DNA from: an uncultured Pelagibacteraceae bacterium
GTDB taxonomy: Bacteria; Pseudomonadota; Alphaproteobacteria; Pelagibacterales; Pelagibacteraceae
Assembly: GCA_902583635.1 (NCBI GenBank)
Contig: CACHWJ010000004.1
Coordinates: 21,643 to 85,642 of the forward strand
Reading direction: 5' to 3'
DNA: 64,000 nucleotides
Under the pieces are notes generated by a model. The model did no database searches, was not told the origin of the DNA, and was given only the letters and a program-made list of their open reading frames with translations. Shown one piece after another: positions 19,492-27,936 of this stretch (position 1 is the first letter of the stretch; each line of letters begins with the position of its first letter). Made by a program: the position numbers and the translations under genes.

Positions 19492-20961
19492 ATGACTGAT
19501 CTAGAAAAACATGTAAACCAGCCAGGTAGAGCAAAATTAGTAAAAAATGTAAGAGAAAAAATTAATGAATTAGGAATTACATATATTTATTATCAATTTA
19601 TCTCTGTTACTGGAAGAGTTGTTGGAAAAGGTATACCTGCTGATCATTGGGAAAGGACTGCAGAAAAAGGTTTTCAATTAGTTTATGGAGCAACAGCAAA
19701 TCTATTTTTAGATCGTCACAATAACTATATTGGATATGGACCTGAAGCAATGGAGCTGGTTGGAATTCCTGATCCAGAAACATTTGTTCAATTACCATGG
19801 GATAAGAGAGTTGGAAGAGTATTTGTTACTTGTTTTAGAAATAGAGAAGAAAGAAAAAATCCTGGAGGTCATTTAACTTCTGACTGTAGAGGAAATTTAC
19901 GAATATTTGCTGATGAGTTTAAAAAGAAACATGGTCTTGAGTTAAGAGTCGGTACTGAACCAGAAATGATGTGGTTGACAAAAAATGAAGACGGCACACC
20001 TACAGGAAAAGGTTTTTCAAAACCTTTCTGCTACCACATTGATCAGTTTGAGTCTTTAAGACCTGTATTTATGAGAGTAATCGAATATGCTAAGGCTATG
20101 GGTCTTGATATGATTCAAGGTGACCATGAAGATGCACCAGGTCAATTAGAGCTTAATTGGACATATGATAACGTTTTAAGGAATGCTGACAGGTTATCCA
20201 CCTACAGGCAAATTTGTGCACAAGTTGCAAGAGAGCATGGTTTAATAGCTTGTTTTATGACCAAACCGTTTATGGGAGTATCAGCAAGCGGATGCCATAC
20301 AAATATGTCTCTTTGGAAAGGTGGAAAGATAAAGGTTAACAAACTTGGAAATAAAAAATTACCAGGTGTCGAAGAAGTTTTTAGCTATGTAGAAGGTGGG
20401 ACCAACACTTTCATGCCTGATACTAAAGATATGCAACTGCCAGGAAAAGTGGGATTGCAATCGATTGCTGGAATTATGAAACATTTGCCTGCCTTGACTG
20501 CTTTAGGATCTTCAACAGTAAATTCTTATCGAAGACTTTGGGACCAGGGATTTTGGGCACCTGTTTATGCTGATTGGGGTTACCAAAACAGAACTTGTGG
20601 TTTAAGAGTTTCTGCGCCTGGAAGATTTGAATATAGATCTGTGGACTCAATGCACAATCCTTACTTACTAGGAGCAGCATTATTGAAAGCTTGTGATGAA
20701 GGTATATCAAAAAAAATGAAGCCAGCTGCGCCAGAATCTAGAAACATTTATGAAGCACAAAAAGCTGGTAAAGATGTTAAAAAACTTCCTTTAAGTTTAG
20801 GGGAAGCTTTGGATAGATTGGCAGAGGATGAAGTAATTAAATCTGCAATGCCAGATGAAATGTATAAGGTTTTCCATTGGTATAAAAATGATGAATGGGA
20901 AAGATTTTTAGGTGCAACAACCCAATGGGATCTGGATACTTATCTTGATTGTCTTCCATAG
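19492..20961 (+). CDS. gmaS: Glutamine synthetase family protein, probable gamma-glutamylmethylamide synthetase
   Basis: GS fold (VGTEPEMMWL, GDHEDAPGQLELNW, GVSASGCHTNMSLW, APGRFEYRSVDSMHNPYLLGAALL); immediately followed by MgsABC-type genes as in known methylamine clusters. Confidence 0.87.
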   Translation: MTDLEKHVNQPGRAKLVKNVREKINELGITYIYYQFISVTGRVVGKGIPADHWERTAEKGFQLVYGATANLFLDRHNNYIGYGPEAMELVGIPDPETFVQLPWDKRVGRVFVTCFRNREERKNPGGHLTSDCRGNLRIFADEFKKKHGLELRVGTEPEMMWLTKNEDGTPTGKGFSKPFCYHIDQFESLRPVFMRVIEYAKAMGLDMIQGDHEDAPGQLELNWTYDNVLRNADRLSTYRQICAQVAREHGLIACFMTKPFMGVSASGCHTNMSLWKGGKIKVNKLGNKKLPGVEEVFSYVEGGTNTFMPDTKDMQLPGKVGLQSIAGIMKHLPALTALGSSTVNSYRRLWDQGFWAPVYADWGYQNRTCGLRVSAPGRFEYRSVDSMHNPYLLGAALLKACDEGISKKMKPAAPESRNIYEAQKAGKDVKKLPLSLGEALDRLAEDEVIKSAMPDEMYKVFHWYKNDEWERFLGATTQWDLDTYLDCLP

Positions 20962-20986
20962 GTCATAAATAAAAGAAGGGTAAAAT

Positions 20987-21931
20987 ATGTGTGGTATAGC
21001 AGGTTTAATTCATAGAGGTAAATCCTCAAATGTTGGAAGTGAGCTCCAAGGCATGCTCCAAGCATTAAAACACAGAGGTGAAGACTCAACAGGTTATGCT
21101 TTATACGGAGATACGGATGGTAAAAATTTTATCATGCGTTTTAAAGTTGGAGAAAATGTTGGAGAAGGTAGTTCTTCAGTTATGGAAGATGTTTCTGTCT
21201 ACGATGAAAGAAAAAAAATTGTTGATCAAACTTTAGCCGAGATGGGTGCAAAAATTGTCAAAGAAGAAAGAACTCTCCCTTACTCATTAAGATATGAAAT
21301 TGATTTTGAAACTAAAGATTTATTAGATTTTTCTCAAAGAATTGAAAGTATCCCTGGAGTAGAGATATTATCAATGGGAAAATCTTTAGAAGTAATTAAA
21401 GATTTGGGAAACGCAAAAATGGTATGTGACAGATATAGTTTAGATAAACTTGTTGGAACACATGCTATTGGCCATGCAAGAATGGCAACAGAGTCTGGTG
21501 TAGATATTAAATCAGCCCACCCATTCTGGGGTTATCCTTTTAGTGATGTATCAGTTGTGCATAACGGACAACTTACAAATTATTGGAATAACAGAAGGGT
21601 TCTTGAGAATAAAGGAATGAGATTTATGTCAGAATGCGACTCGGAATTGATTGCGGTTTATATAGCACAAAAAATGAGAGAAGGAGCAAGTCTTGAGGAA
21701 GGAATGAAAGATTCTCTATCTGGGCTTGATGGTGTTTTTACCTATTTTGTTGCAACCAAAGACTCTTTAGGTATGGCAAAAGATACAATGGCAGCAAAAC
21801 CATTAGTGCTTTATGAGTCAGATGATTTAGTTGCAATGGGATCAGAAGAGATAGCGATAAGATCAGTATTACCACATGAAATTGACACTTACGATCCTTT
21901 TGATGGAGAGGTTAAAGTATGGCAAATATAA
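20987..21931 (+). CDS. mgsA: Class II glutamine amidotransferase; N-methylglutamate synthase subunit A-like
   Basis: N-terminal nucleophile MCGIAGLIHRG; LKHRGEDSTGYALYG; HPFWGYPFSDVSVVHNGQLTNY; followed by GXGXG and FMN glutamate-synthase modules. Confidence 0.87.
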   Translation: MCGIAGLIHRGKSSNVGSELQGMLQALKHRGEDSTGYALYGDTDGKNFIMRFKVGENVGEGSSSVMEDVSVYDERKKIVDQTLAEMGAKIVKEERTLPYSLRYEIDFETKDLLDFSQRIESIPGVEILSMGKSLEVIKDLGNAKMVCDRYSLDKLVGTHAIGHARMATESGVDIKSAHPFWGYPFSDVSVVHNGQLTNYWNNRRVLENKGMRFMSECDSELIAVYIAQKMREGASLEEGMKDSLSGLDGVFTYFVATKDSLGMAKDTMAAKPLVLYESDDLVAMGSEEIAIRSVLPHEIDTYDPFDGEVKVWQI

Positions 21932-22773
21932 AAACTATCGATAAAAAGTCCAAAGCCCAATCAATGGGTATGCATACTGAGGTTCTTACAGGAAGAACTC
22001 AGCAGAAGTTTTTTAATCCAGACGAGGCTGAAAACTTTTATTACTTTGGAACATACGATGTTGATTTTAATAAAAGAACAGACTTAGATGTAATGAATAT
22101 GTCTGCGCCTGAAGCTAATAAGGAAATAGATAACCTAATGAGCCAAGGATATGGAACAATTGTAATTAAAAATCCACAAGGTAAACATAGTTTAGGTGTT
22201 GGTATTTTAAATAAACTAAACTTAATTTTTGAGGGTAGTTTAGGGTATTTTGGAATGGGATCTTGTGATGGTCCAATCGTTAGAATTAATGGAAGAGTTG
22301 GTTGGTCATGTGCAGAAAATTTGATGGCTGGAAAAGTTGTTATTGAAAAAAATGCAGGTTCTTGTTTTGGAGCTGCTATTAGAGGTGGAGATTTAATCTG
22401 TAAGGGTAGTGTTGGTGCAAGAACCGGCATAGATATGAAAGGTGGCACTATTATTATTGGTGGAGATGCCGGTGCATTTACAGGCTTTATGATGCAAAGA
22501 GGAAGAATAATTATCCTTGGAGATGTTGGAATAAATCTAGGTGATTCTATGTATGATGGGACAATTTTCGTAGGTGGAGAAATTGGGTCATATGGTAGTG
22601 ATGCTGTAGATGCAGAATTAACATCTAGTGATCAAAATTGGTTAAGACGAAAACTAAAGGTTGCAGAAATAGGTGATGATTTTGACGTTAGCAAAATGAA
22701 AAAAATTGTAGCTGGTAAAAAACTTTGGAATTATGACAATTTAGAACCTACAGAGAAGAAGGGAGCAATTTAA
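21919..22773 (+). CDS. mgsB: GXGXG-domain protein (glutamate synthase C-terminal-domain-like); N-methylglutamate synthase subunit B-like
   Basis: Beta-helix Gly repeats: GGDLICKGSVGARTGIDMKGGTIIIGGDAGAFTGFMMQRGRIIILGDVGINLGDSMYDGTIFVGGEIGS. Overlaps mgsA by 13 nt. Confidence 0.88.
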   Translation: MANIKTIDKKSKAQSMGMHTEVLTGRTQQKFFNPDEAENFYYFGTYDVDFNKRTDLDVMNMSAPEANKEIDNLMSQGYGTIVIKNPQGKHSLGVGILNKLNLIFEGSLGYFGMGSCDGPIVRINGRVGWSCAENLMAGKVVIEKNAGSCFGAAIRGGDLICKGSVGARTGIDMKGGTIIIGGDAGAFTGFMMQRGRIIILGDVGINLGDSMYDGTIFVGGEIGSYGSDAVDAELTSSDQNWLRRKLKVAEIGDDFDVSKMKKIVAGKKLWNYDNLEPTEKKGAI

Positions 22774-24194
22774 TGCCTAAGAAAAAAAGTAAAAAAAATG
22801 TAAAAGTAAAATCAAATGGAAAAGGAGTTGGTGGAAAAGCTGACGTTCATGCACACGAAGATGGAAAAAGAAATAAAAGTTTATTAGGGCATAATGCTAT
22901 CTTCACTCCCGAAGTAATTGACGACATACATATTAAAGCACAGTTAGGAAGATACAGAATGCGTGGAATGGCATTAATGAAAAAAATTCCAACATTTGAT
23001 GATTTAGTTTTTCTACCAGGAACATTAACTAGATTTGTAATAGAAGGTTACAGAGAAAAATGTGAGACTAAAACAGTTATTGGTCCAAGATGTGAAAACC
23101 CAATTGAATTAGATATTCCAGTTTATATTACAGGTATGAGTTTTGGTGCACTTTCTTATGAAGCAAAAACTGCTTTAGCAAGAGGAGCAACCATGGCTGG
23201 AAGTGCTACCTGCTCAGGTGAAGGTGGAATGATACCTGATGAAAGAAGATATTCTGAAAAATGGTACTATCAATGTATTCAATCAAGATATGGTTTTAAT
23301 CCTCATCATGCTCAGTTAGCTGATGGAATAGAAGTTTTTATTGGACAAGGTCAAAAAGTTGGAATGGGTGGTCACCTTATGGGGCAGAAAGTAACTGACC
23401 AAGTTGCTGAAATGAGATCATTACCCTCTGGTATTGACCAAAGATCTCCTGCGAGACACCCTGACTGGTTAGGTCCGGACGATTTAGCTTTGAAGGTTGA
23501 AGAATTAAGACAACTCACAAAAAATAAAGTTCCAATTCAATTAAAACTAGGAGCTTCGAAAGTTTACGATGATGTACGTATGGCTGCAAAATGTGATCCT
23601 GACTCAATTTATTTAGATGGAATGGAAGGATCAACTGGAGCGGGACCACATATCGCTGCTGCAAACACTGGAATACCTGGAATTGCTGCTATTAGAGAAG
23701 CAAGAAGAGCAATAGATGATGTAGGCAAAACTGGAAAAGTTACTCTGATTTATGCTGGTGGTGTAAGAGATGGTGCGGACATGGCTAAAGCTTTAGCTTT
23801 AGGAGCTGATGCGATTGCTATTGGTACTGGATCAATGATTGCATTAAATTGTAACAAAGACATACCTGAAGCTAATTTTGAAAAAGAAATTGGTGTAAAA
23901 GCAGGAGAATGCTACCATTGTCACACAGGTCGTTGCCCAGTTGGAGTTGCTACGCAAGATCCAAAACTAAGAGCAAGATTAAATCCAGATGATGCTGCTT
24001 TAAGAGTTTATAATTATTTACATTCAATGACTTTAGAAGCTCAGTTATTGGCTAGAGCTTGTGGTAAAACAAATATTCACTCACTTGAGCCAGAAGATTT
24101 AGCTGCACTAACATCTGAAGCATCTGCTTTGGCAAAAGTTCCGTTAGCTGGAACAAATTATACAGTTGGAGTTGACAATTATCATAAAATCTAA
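22773..24194 (+). CDS. mgsC: FMN-binding glutamate synthase domain protein; N-methylglutamate synthase subunit C-like
   Basis: ISEGGMIPDERR-like (CSGEGGMIPDERRYSEKWYY), DGMEGSTGAGP, ALALGADAIAIGTGSMIAL, Fe-S loop CYHCHTGRCPVGVATQDP. Lys-rich N-terminal extension. Confidence 0.9.
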   Translation: MPKKKSKKNVKVKSNGKGVGGKADVHAHEDGKRNKSLLGHNAIFTPEVIDDIHIKAQLGRYRMRGMALMKKIPTFDDLVFLPGTLTRFVIEGYREKCETKTVIGPRCENPIELDIPVYITGMSFGALSYEAKTALARGATMAGSATCSGEGGMIPDERRYSEKWYYQCIQSRYGFNPHHAQLADGIEVFIGQGQKVGMGGHLMGQKVTDQVAEMRSLPSGIDQRSPARHPDWLGPDDLALKVEELRQLTKNKVPIQLKLGASKVYDDVRMAAKCDPDSIYLDGMEGSTGAGPHIAAANTGIPGIAAIREARRAIDDVGKTGKVTLIYAGGVRDGADMAKALALGADAIAIGTGSMIALNCNKDIPEANFEKEIGVKAGECYHCHTGRCPVGVATQDPKLRARLNPDDAALRVYNYLHSMTLEAQLLARACGKTNIHSLEPEDLAALTSEASALAKVPLAGTNYTVGVDNYHKI

Positions 24195-24202
24195 GTGTAA
24201 AT

Positions 24203-24613
24203 ATGGCTAAGAAAAAAGGAAAAAAAACATCTAGCAAAAAACAAGTAAGAGGTCAGTTAGGTAAGAAAAAAGAAACTGCAAGAGAAAAGATGATTGGCCA
24301 AACAATTGGTTATAGATATGATGTCAATCTTTTACCTGACTATAAAAAAATAACTCCTTTTTTAAAAAAATATATTGAAGCTATGGGATGGGATGATTTA
24401 AATTGGCTTGAGGATGTTCATATGGGTTATGAAGATGATAGACCTGCCGTATTTTGTAGGAATGCTAACGGATGGGTTACTATTCCAAAATCCATTAAAC
24501 TACCTAATAATCAACAAGATCGAGATATGATAGCTAGAGAGCTCTTAGTTAAGTTTCAAATGTCTCCTAAACATCCACTAGTTGATCTTAAAAAAGCCTA
24601 TTTAAAATTCTAA
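24203..24613 (+). CDS. Conserved-looking hypothetical protein with Lys-rich N-terminus, downstream of mgsC
   Basis: MAKKKGKKTSSKKQVRGQLGKKKETAREKMIGQTIGYRYDVNLLPDYKKITPFLKKYIEAMGWDDLNWLEDVHMGYEDDRPAVFCRNANGWVTIPKSI...; same strand, 8 nt after mgsC. No family recognised. Confidence 0.75.
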   Translation: MAKKKGKKTSSKKQVRGQLGKKKETAREKMIGQTIGYRYDVNLLPDYKKITPFLKKYIEAMGWDDLNWLEDVHMGYEDDRPAVFCRNANGWVTIPKSIKLPNNQQDRDMIARELLVKFQMSPKHPLVDLKKAYLKF

Positions 24614-24619
24614 GATCAC

Positions 24620-24640
24620 AATCAAGAGTTGATTTTATTT
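24620..24640 (+). terminator. Weak hairpin + T-rich tract after the mgs operon
   Basis: AATCAA-GAG-TTGATT followed by TTATTTT; AT-rich 6-bp stem. Confidence 0.35.
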
Positions 24641-24737
24641 TAAAATCTATTGTCCAGAGTAGGTTTTTAAATATTGTTTTATTTGTAACACCCCTAAAAA
24701 TTTCATAAAGTTTCTTAAACAAATATGGGGGTAAAAA

Positions 24738-26138
24738 ATGACTGATCAGTTAGGTGCTCTTACAACTATATTTACAGAATTTTACTACTGGGTAACAGTA
24801 GTACTGATGTTTTTAATTCACGTCGGTTTCTGTATGTACGAAGTTGGAGCATCAAGATACAAACACCACCAACATACCTTAATGAAAAACACAATGCTTA
24901 TACCTTTGGTAACAGTAACATGGTTTTTATTTGGTTGGTGGATTTATTGGGCTTTTCCAACAGGACCTGGACTAGCTCCATCAATAATGACAGAAAGCAC
25001 TGGACTCGTTTTAAGTGGTGGATTTGGAGGAAATGATCTTGCTAATCCAACTAATGCTCTTATGGCAGTAAATCTAAACGATCATATTATGGGTGTTTTC
25101 TGGGCGGCGTTCTTATTATTTTCATGGACTGCTGCTTCTATCGTTTCTGGGGCTATCATTGAAAGGATAACAACTTTTGCATTCGGAGTTTTAGCAATTG
25201 CAATTGGATCTGTTTTCTGGTCGATTGATGCTTCATGGGGATGGCACTTTGATGGGTGGATGTTAAAACTTTTAGGATATCATGATGCTTATGCGTCAGG
25301 TGTTATTCATGCTATAGCAGGTGGATTTGCACTGGGTGTTCTAATGGTTCTAGGACCAAGAATTGGAAAATTCTCATCGAGTGGTGAACCAAGAAACATA
25401 GGACCTAGAAATCCTTGGCTGGTTACTATTGGATTATTTCTAATTTATACTGGTTTCTGGGGATTTTATGCAGCATGTAATGTTCCAATTTATGACCTTG
25501 GGCCAGAGTATGGAATGGAAGGCGTAACATTCTGGACTGCAACTAACATCTATTTAACGCCTACTACATTAAGTGGAATAACTATGAACTTCTTAATGTC
25601 GTTATCAGGTGGATTGTTAGCTGGATATGTTATTGCAAAAGGTGATCCTTTCTGGACTTACTCAAGTGGACTAGCAGGTATAATATGTGCATCGGCTGGA
25701 AATGACTTATATCATCCAATTCAAGCTTTAATTATTGGTATGATTGGTGTTGTAATTTCCTACAAACTTCATTATTGGGTTGAGCGAAAATTCAAAATTG
25801 ATGATGCAGTTGGAGCAGTAGCTGTACATGGTTATGCAGGCTTTATCGGGCTTGTAATCTGTGGATTTGTTTTGAATGGTTATCCTTCATCTGGATATAG
25901 CGTTGGAGCTATGTTTGATGGATCAACTTACGCAACAATTAATCCATTAGGTCAATTTATAGGAGCAATAATAATGTTCGTAGTTCTTGGACTTATACCA
26001 GGATATATAATTGCTAGAGTTCTTAACGGAATGGGTAAATTAAGAATCCCACGTGAAGTTGAGATAGCAGGACTAGACTATGAAATGATGGAGACTGCAA
26101 AAGATGACGAAAAAGCAGTCGTATCGGCAACCAGGTAA
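24738..26138 (+). CDS. Ammonium transporter (Amt) family protein
   Basis: FLIHVGFCMYEVGASRYK, GVIHAIAGGFALGV and DDAVGAVAVHGYAGFIGLV (twin-His positions retained), about 11 hydrophobic segments. Confidence 0.9.
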   Translation: MTDQLGALTTIFTEFYYWVTVVLMFLIHVGFCMYEVGASRYKHHQHTLMKNTMLIPLVTVTWFLFGWWIYWAFPTGPGLAPSIMTESTGLVLSGGFGGNDLANPTNALMAVNLNDHIMGVFWAAFLLFSWTAASIVSGAIIERITTFAFGVLAIAIGSVFWSIDASWGWHFDGWMLKLLGYHDAYASGVIHAIAGGFALGVLMVLGPRIGKFSSSGEPRNIGPRNPWLVTIGLFLIYTGFWGFYAACNVPIYDLGPEYGMEGVTFWTATNIYLTPTTLSGITMNFLMSLSGGLLAGYVIAKGDPFWTYSSGLAGIICASAGNDLYHPIQALIIGMIGVVISYKLHYWVERKFKIDDAVGAVAVHGYAGFIGLVICGFVLNGYPSSGYSVGAMFDGSTYATINPLGQFIGAIIMFVVLGLIPGYIIARVLNGMGKLRIPREVEIAGLDYEMMETAKDDEKAVVSATR

Positions 26139-26149
26139 AGGAGAAAAAT

Positions 26150-26380
26150 ATGGCTACAGTATCAAACTGGATAGATCATCTAAATAAACCTGCAGAAGAG
26201 GTTGCTGGATCGGTTTATCCTGGAGCAGGATCTAGTGAATTTATACTAGTCCTATTGTTAATTGCTGTATGGATTGGATGGAGTGTCATCACAGATAAAT
26301 CTGAGAGGGAAGAACTTGATAGGTTATCTAGAAAAAGACACGGTGCAAACGATCATAAAAGCAATATTACCGATTGGTAA
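26150..26380 (+). CDS. Small single-pass membrane protein co-transcribed with Amt
   Basis: 76 aa MATVSNWIDHLNKPAEEVAGSVYPGAGSSEFILVLLLIAVWIGWSVITDKSEREELDRLSRKRH..., 11 nt after amt, RBS-like AAAGGAGAAA. Confidence 0.75.
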   Translation: MATVSNWIDHLNKPAEEVAGSVYPGAGSSEFILVLLLIAVWIGWSVITDKSEREELDRLSRKRHGANDHKSNITDW

Positions 26381-26394
26381 TTAAAAGAAAATTT

Positions 26395-26427
26395 GGGCGC
26401 TACTTGAATGTAGCGCCCTTTTTTTAT
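26395..26427 (+). terminator. Rho-independent terminator after the amt operon
   Basis: GGGCGCTAC-TTGAAT-GTAGCGCCC followed by TTTTTTTTT; perfect 9-bp GC-rich stem. Confidence 0.95.
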
Positions 26428-26439
26428 AATCTTATTATA

Positions 26440-26592
26440 ATGAGTGAAGATAAAAACGATGAGCTAAGACCAACTAAAATGAGAGGGGTTGCTTTTCCAA
26501 AAGCAAAGTATGGTGTAATTCTCGCAATTATCTTAATAGTTGTTGTAAATTTTATTTTATATAAGGAAACTATCTTTTCATTTTTTAAATAA
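26440..26592 (+). CDS. Small (50 aa) hypothetical membrane protein
   Basis: MSEDKNDELRPTKMRGVAFPKAKYGVILAIILIVVVNFILYKETIFSFFK; ATG at 26440 lies after the terminator, so preferred over the track start at 26374, which would span it. Confidence 0.6.
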   Translation: MSEDKNDELRPTKMRGVAFPKAKYGVILAIILIVVVNFILYKETIFSFFK

Positions 26593-26609
26593 TTGTGATA
26601 GCCTAGGTA

Positions 26610-27935
26610 ATGGCTAAAAACTTATTCAAAATAGCAAAGCAAAAAAAAATAAAATATTTCTTAATAAGCTTTGTTGATCTTTTTGGCGTACTCAGATCAA
26701 AACTAGTTCCAGCGCATGCTATTAAAGAAATGCAGACTGCAGGAGCAGGATTTGCTGGTTTTGCAGCTTGGCTAGATATGTCTCCCGCAGATAGCGATAT
26801 GTTTGGTATTCCAGATCCAGACAGTCTTATTCAATTACCTTGGAATAAAGAGGTGGGATGGCTTGCATCAGACTTATGGATGAATGGTAAACCTGTAGAA
26901 GCCTCTCCAAGAGTAATGTTAAAGAATCAAATTATGAAATTAAAAAATCAAAATTTAAAAATGAAATCAGGTGTAGAGTGTGAATACTTTTTAATTTCAC
27001 CTGATGGAAATTCTATTGCTGATATAAGAGATACTCAATCTAAACCTTGTTATGACCAATCAGCGTTAATGAGGAGATATGATTTAATTAAAGAAATTTG
27101 TGATTGCATGATTGAGATGGGATGGGGTCCTTATCAAAATGATCATGAAGACGCCAATGGACAATTTGAAATGAATTGGGACTATGATGATTGTCTAAAA
27201 ACAGCTGATAGACACACATTTTTCAAATATATGGTAAAAACCATAGCTGAAAAACATGGTTTGAGAGCAACCTTTATGCCTAAACCATTTGAAAACCTCA
27301 CAGGTAATGGCTGTCATGCTCACGTATCAGTTTGGGACGGAAAGAAAAATAAATTTTTAGATAAATCTGACAAGTTTGGACTAAGTAAAATGGCTTATAA
27401 TTTTTTAGGTGGAGTAATTAAAAACGCCTCTTCCCTATCTGCTTTCTTTAATCCAACAATAAATAGCTATAGAAGAATTAATGCACCTCCAACAAAATCT
27501 GGGGCATCATGGTCACCAAGCAGCATATCTTATACAGGCAATAACAGAACACATATGATAAGAATTCCAGATCCTGGTAGATTTGAATTAAGATTGATGG
27601 ATGGATCTGCAAATCCATATTTATTACAAGCAAGTGTATTAGCTGCTGGGCTATATGGATTAAAAAATAAAATTGATCCAGGAGAGCCTCTTACTTGTAA
27701 TATGTACACAGATTACAAAAAATATCCTAATTTACCTAAATTACCAAATGAACTTCAAGACTCGCTTGAACTTTTAAAAAATAACAAGGAAATGAATGAA
27801 GCTTTTGGAAAAGAAACAATTAATAGTTATATAAAACTTAGAAAATCTGAAATTAATGAATTTGATAATAAAGAAAACTTCGACAAGTCCAAACCTGTGA
27901 CGCAATGGGAAAGACAAAATACTTTAGACTGTTAA
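26610..27935 (+). CDS. Glutamine synthetase family protein (second paralog)
   Basis: GVECEYFLISPDGNS, YQNDHEDANGQFEMNWDYDDCLKTADRH, NGCHAHVSVWDG, PDPGRFELRLMDGSANPYLLQASVL; GS catalytic fold, distinct from the gmaS-like gene. Confidence 0.87.
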   Translation: MAKNLFKIAKQKKIKYFLISFVDLFGVLRSKLVPAHAIKEMQTAGAGFAGFAAWLDMSPADSDMFGIPDPDSLIQLPWNKEVGWLASDLWMNGKPVEASPRVMLKNQIMKLKNQNLKMKSGVECEYFLISPDGNSIADIRDTQSKPCYDQSALMRRYDLIKEICDCMIEMGWGPYQNDHEDANGQFEMNWDYDDCLKTADRHTFFKYMVKTIAEKHGLRATFMPKPFENLTGNGCHAHVSVWDGKKNKFLDKSDKFGLSKMAYNFLGGVIKNASSLSAFFNPTINSYRRINAPPTKSGASWSPSSISYTGNNRTHMIRIPDPGRFELRLMDGSANPYLLQASVLAAGLYGLKNKIDPGEPLTCNMYTDYKKYPNLPKLPNELQDSLELLKNNKEMNEAFGKETINSYIKLRKSEINEFDNKENFDKSKPVTQWERQNTLDC

Positions 27936-27936
27936 A

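Noticed and set aside
22041-22448. 135-aa minus-strand ORF
   Set aside because: Antisense of the mgsB Gly-rich beta-helix, giving Pro/Ile-rich shadow translation.
22381-22620. Repetitive glycine codon pattern looking like a DNA repeat
   Set aside because: Explained by the GXGXG beta-helix protein fold; not a nucleotide-level repeat.
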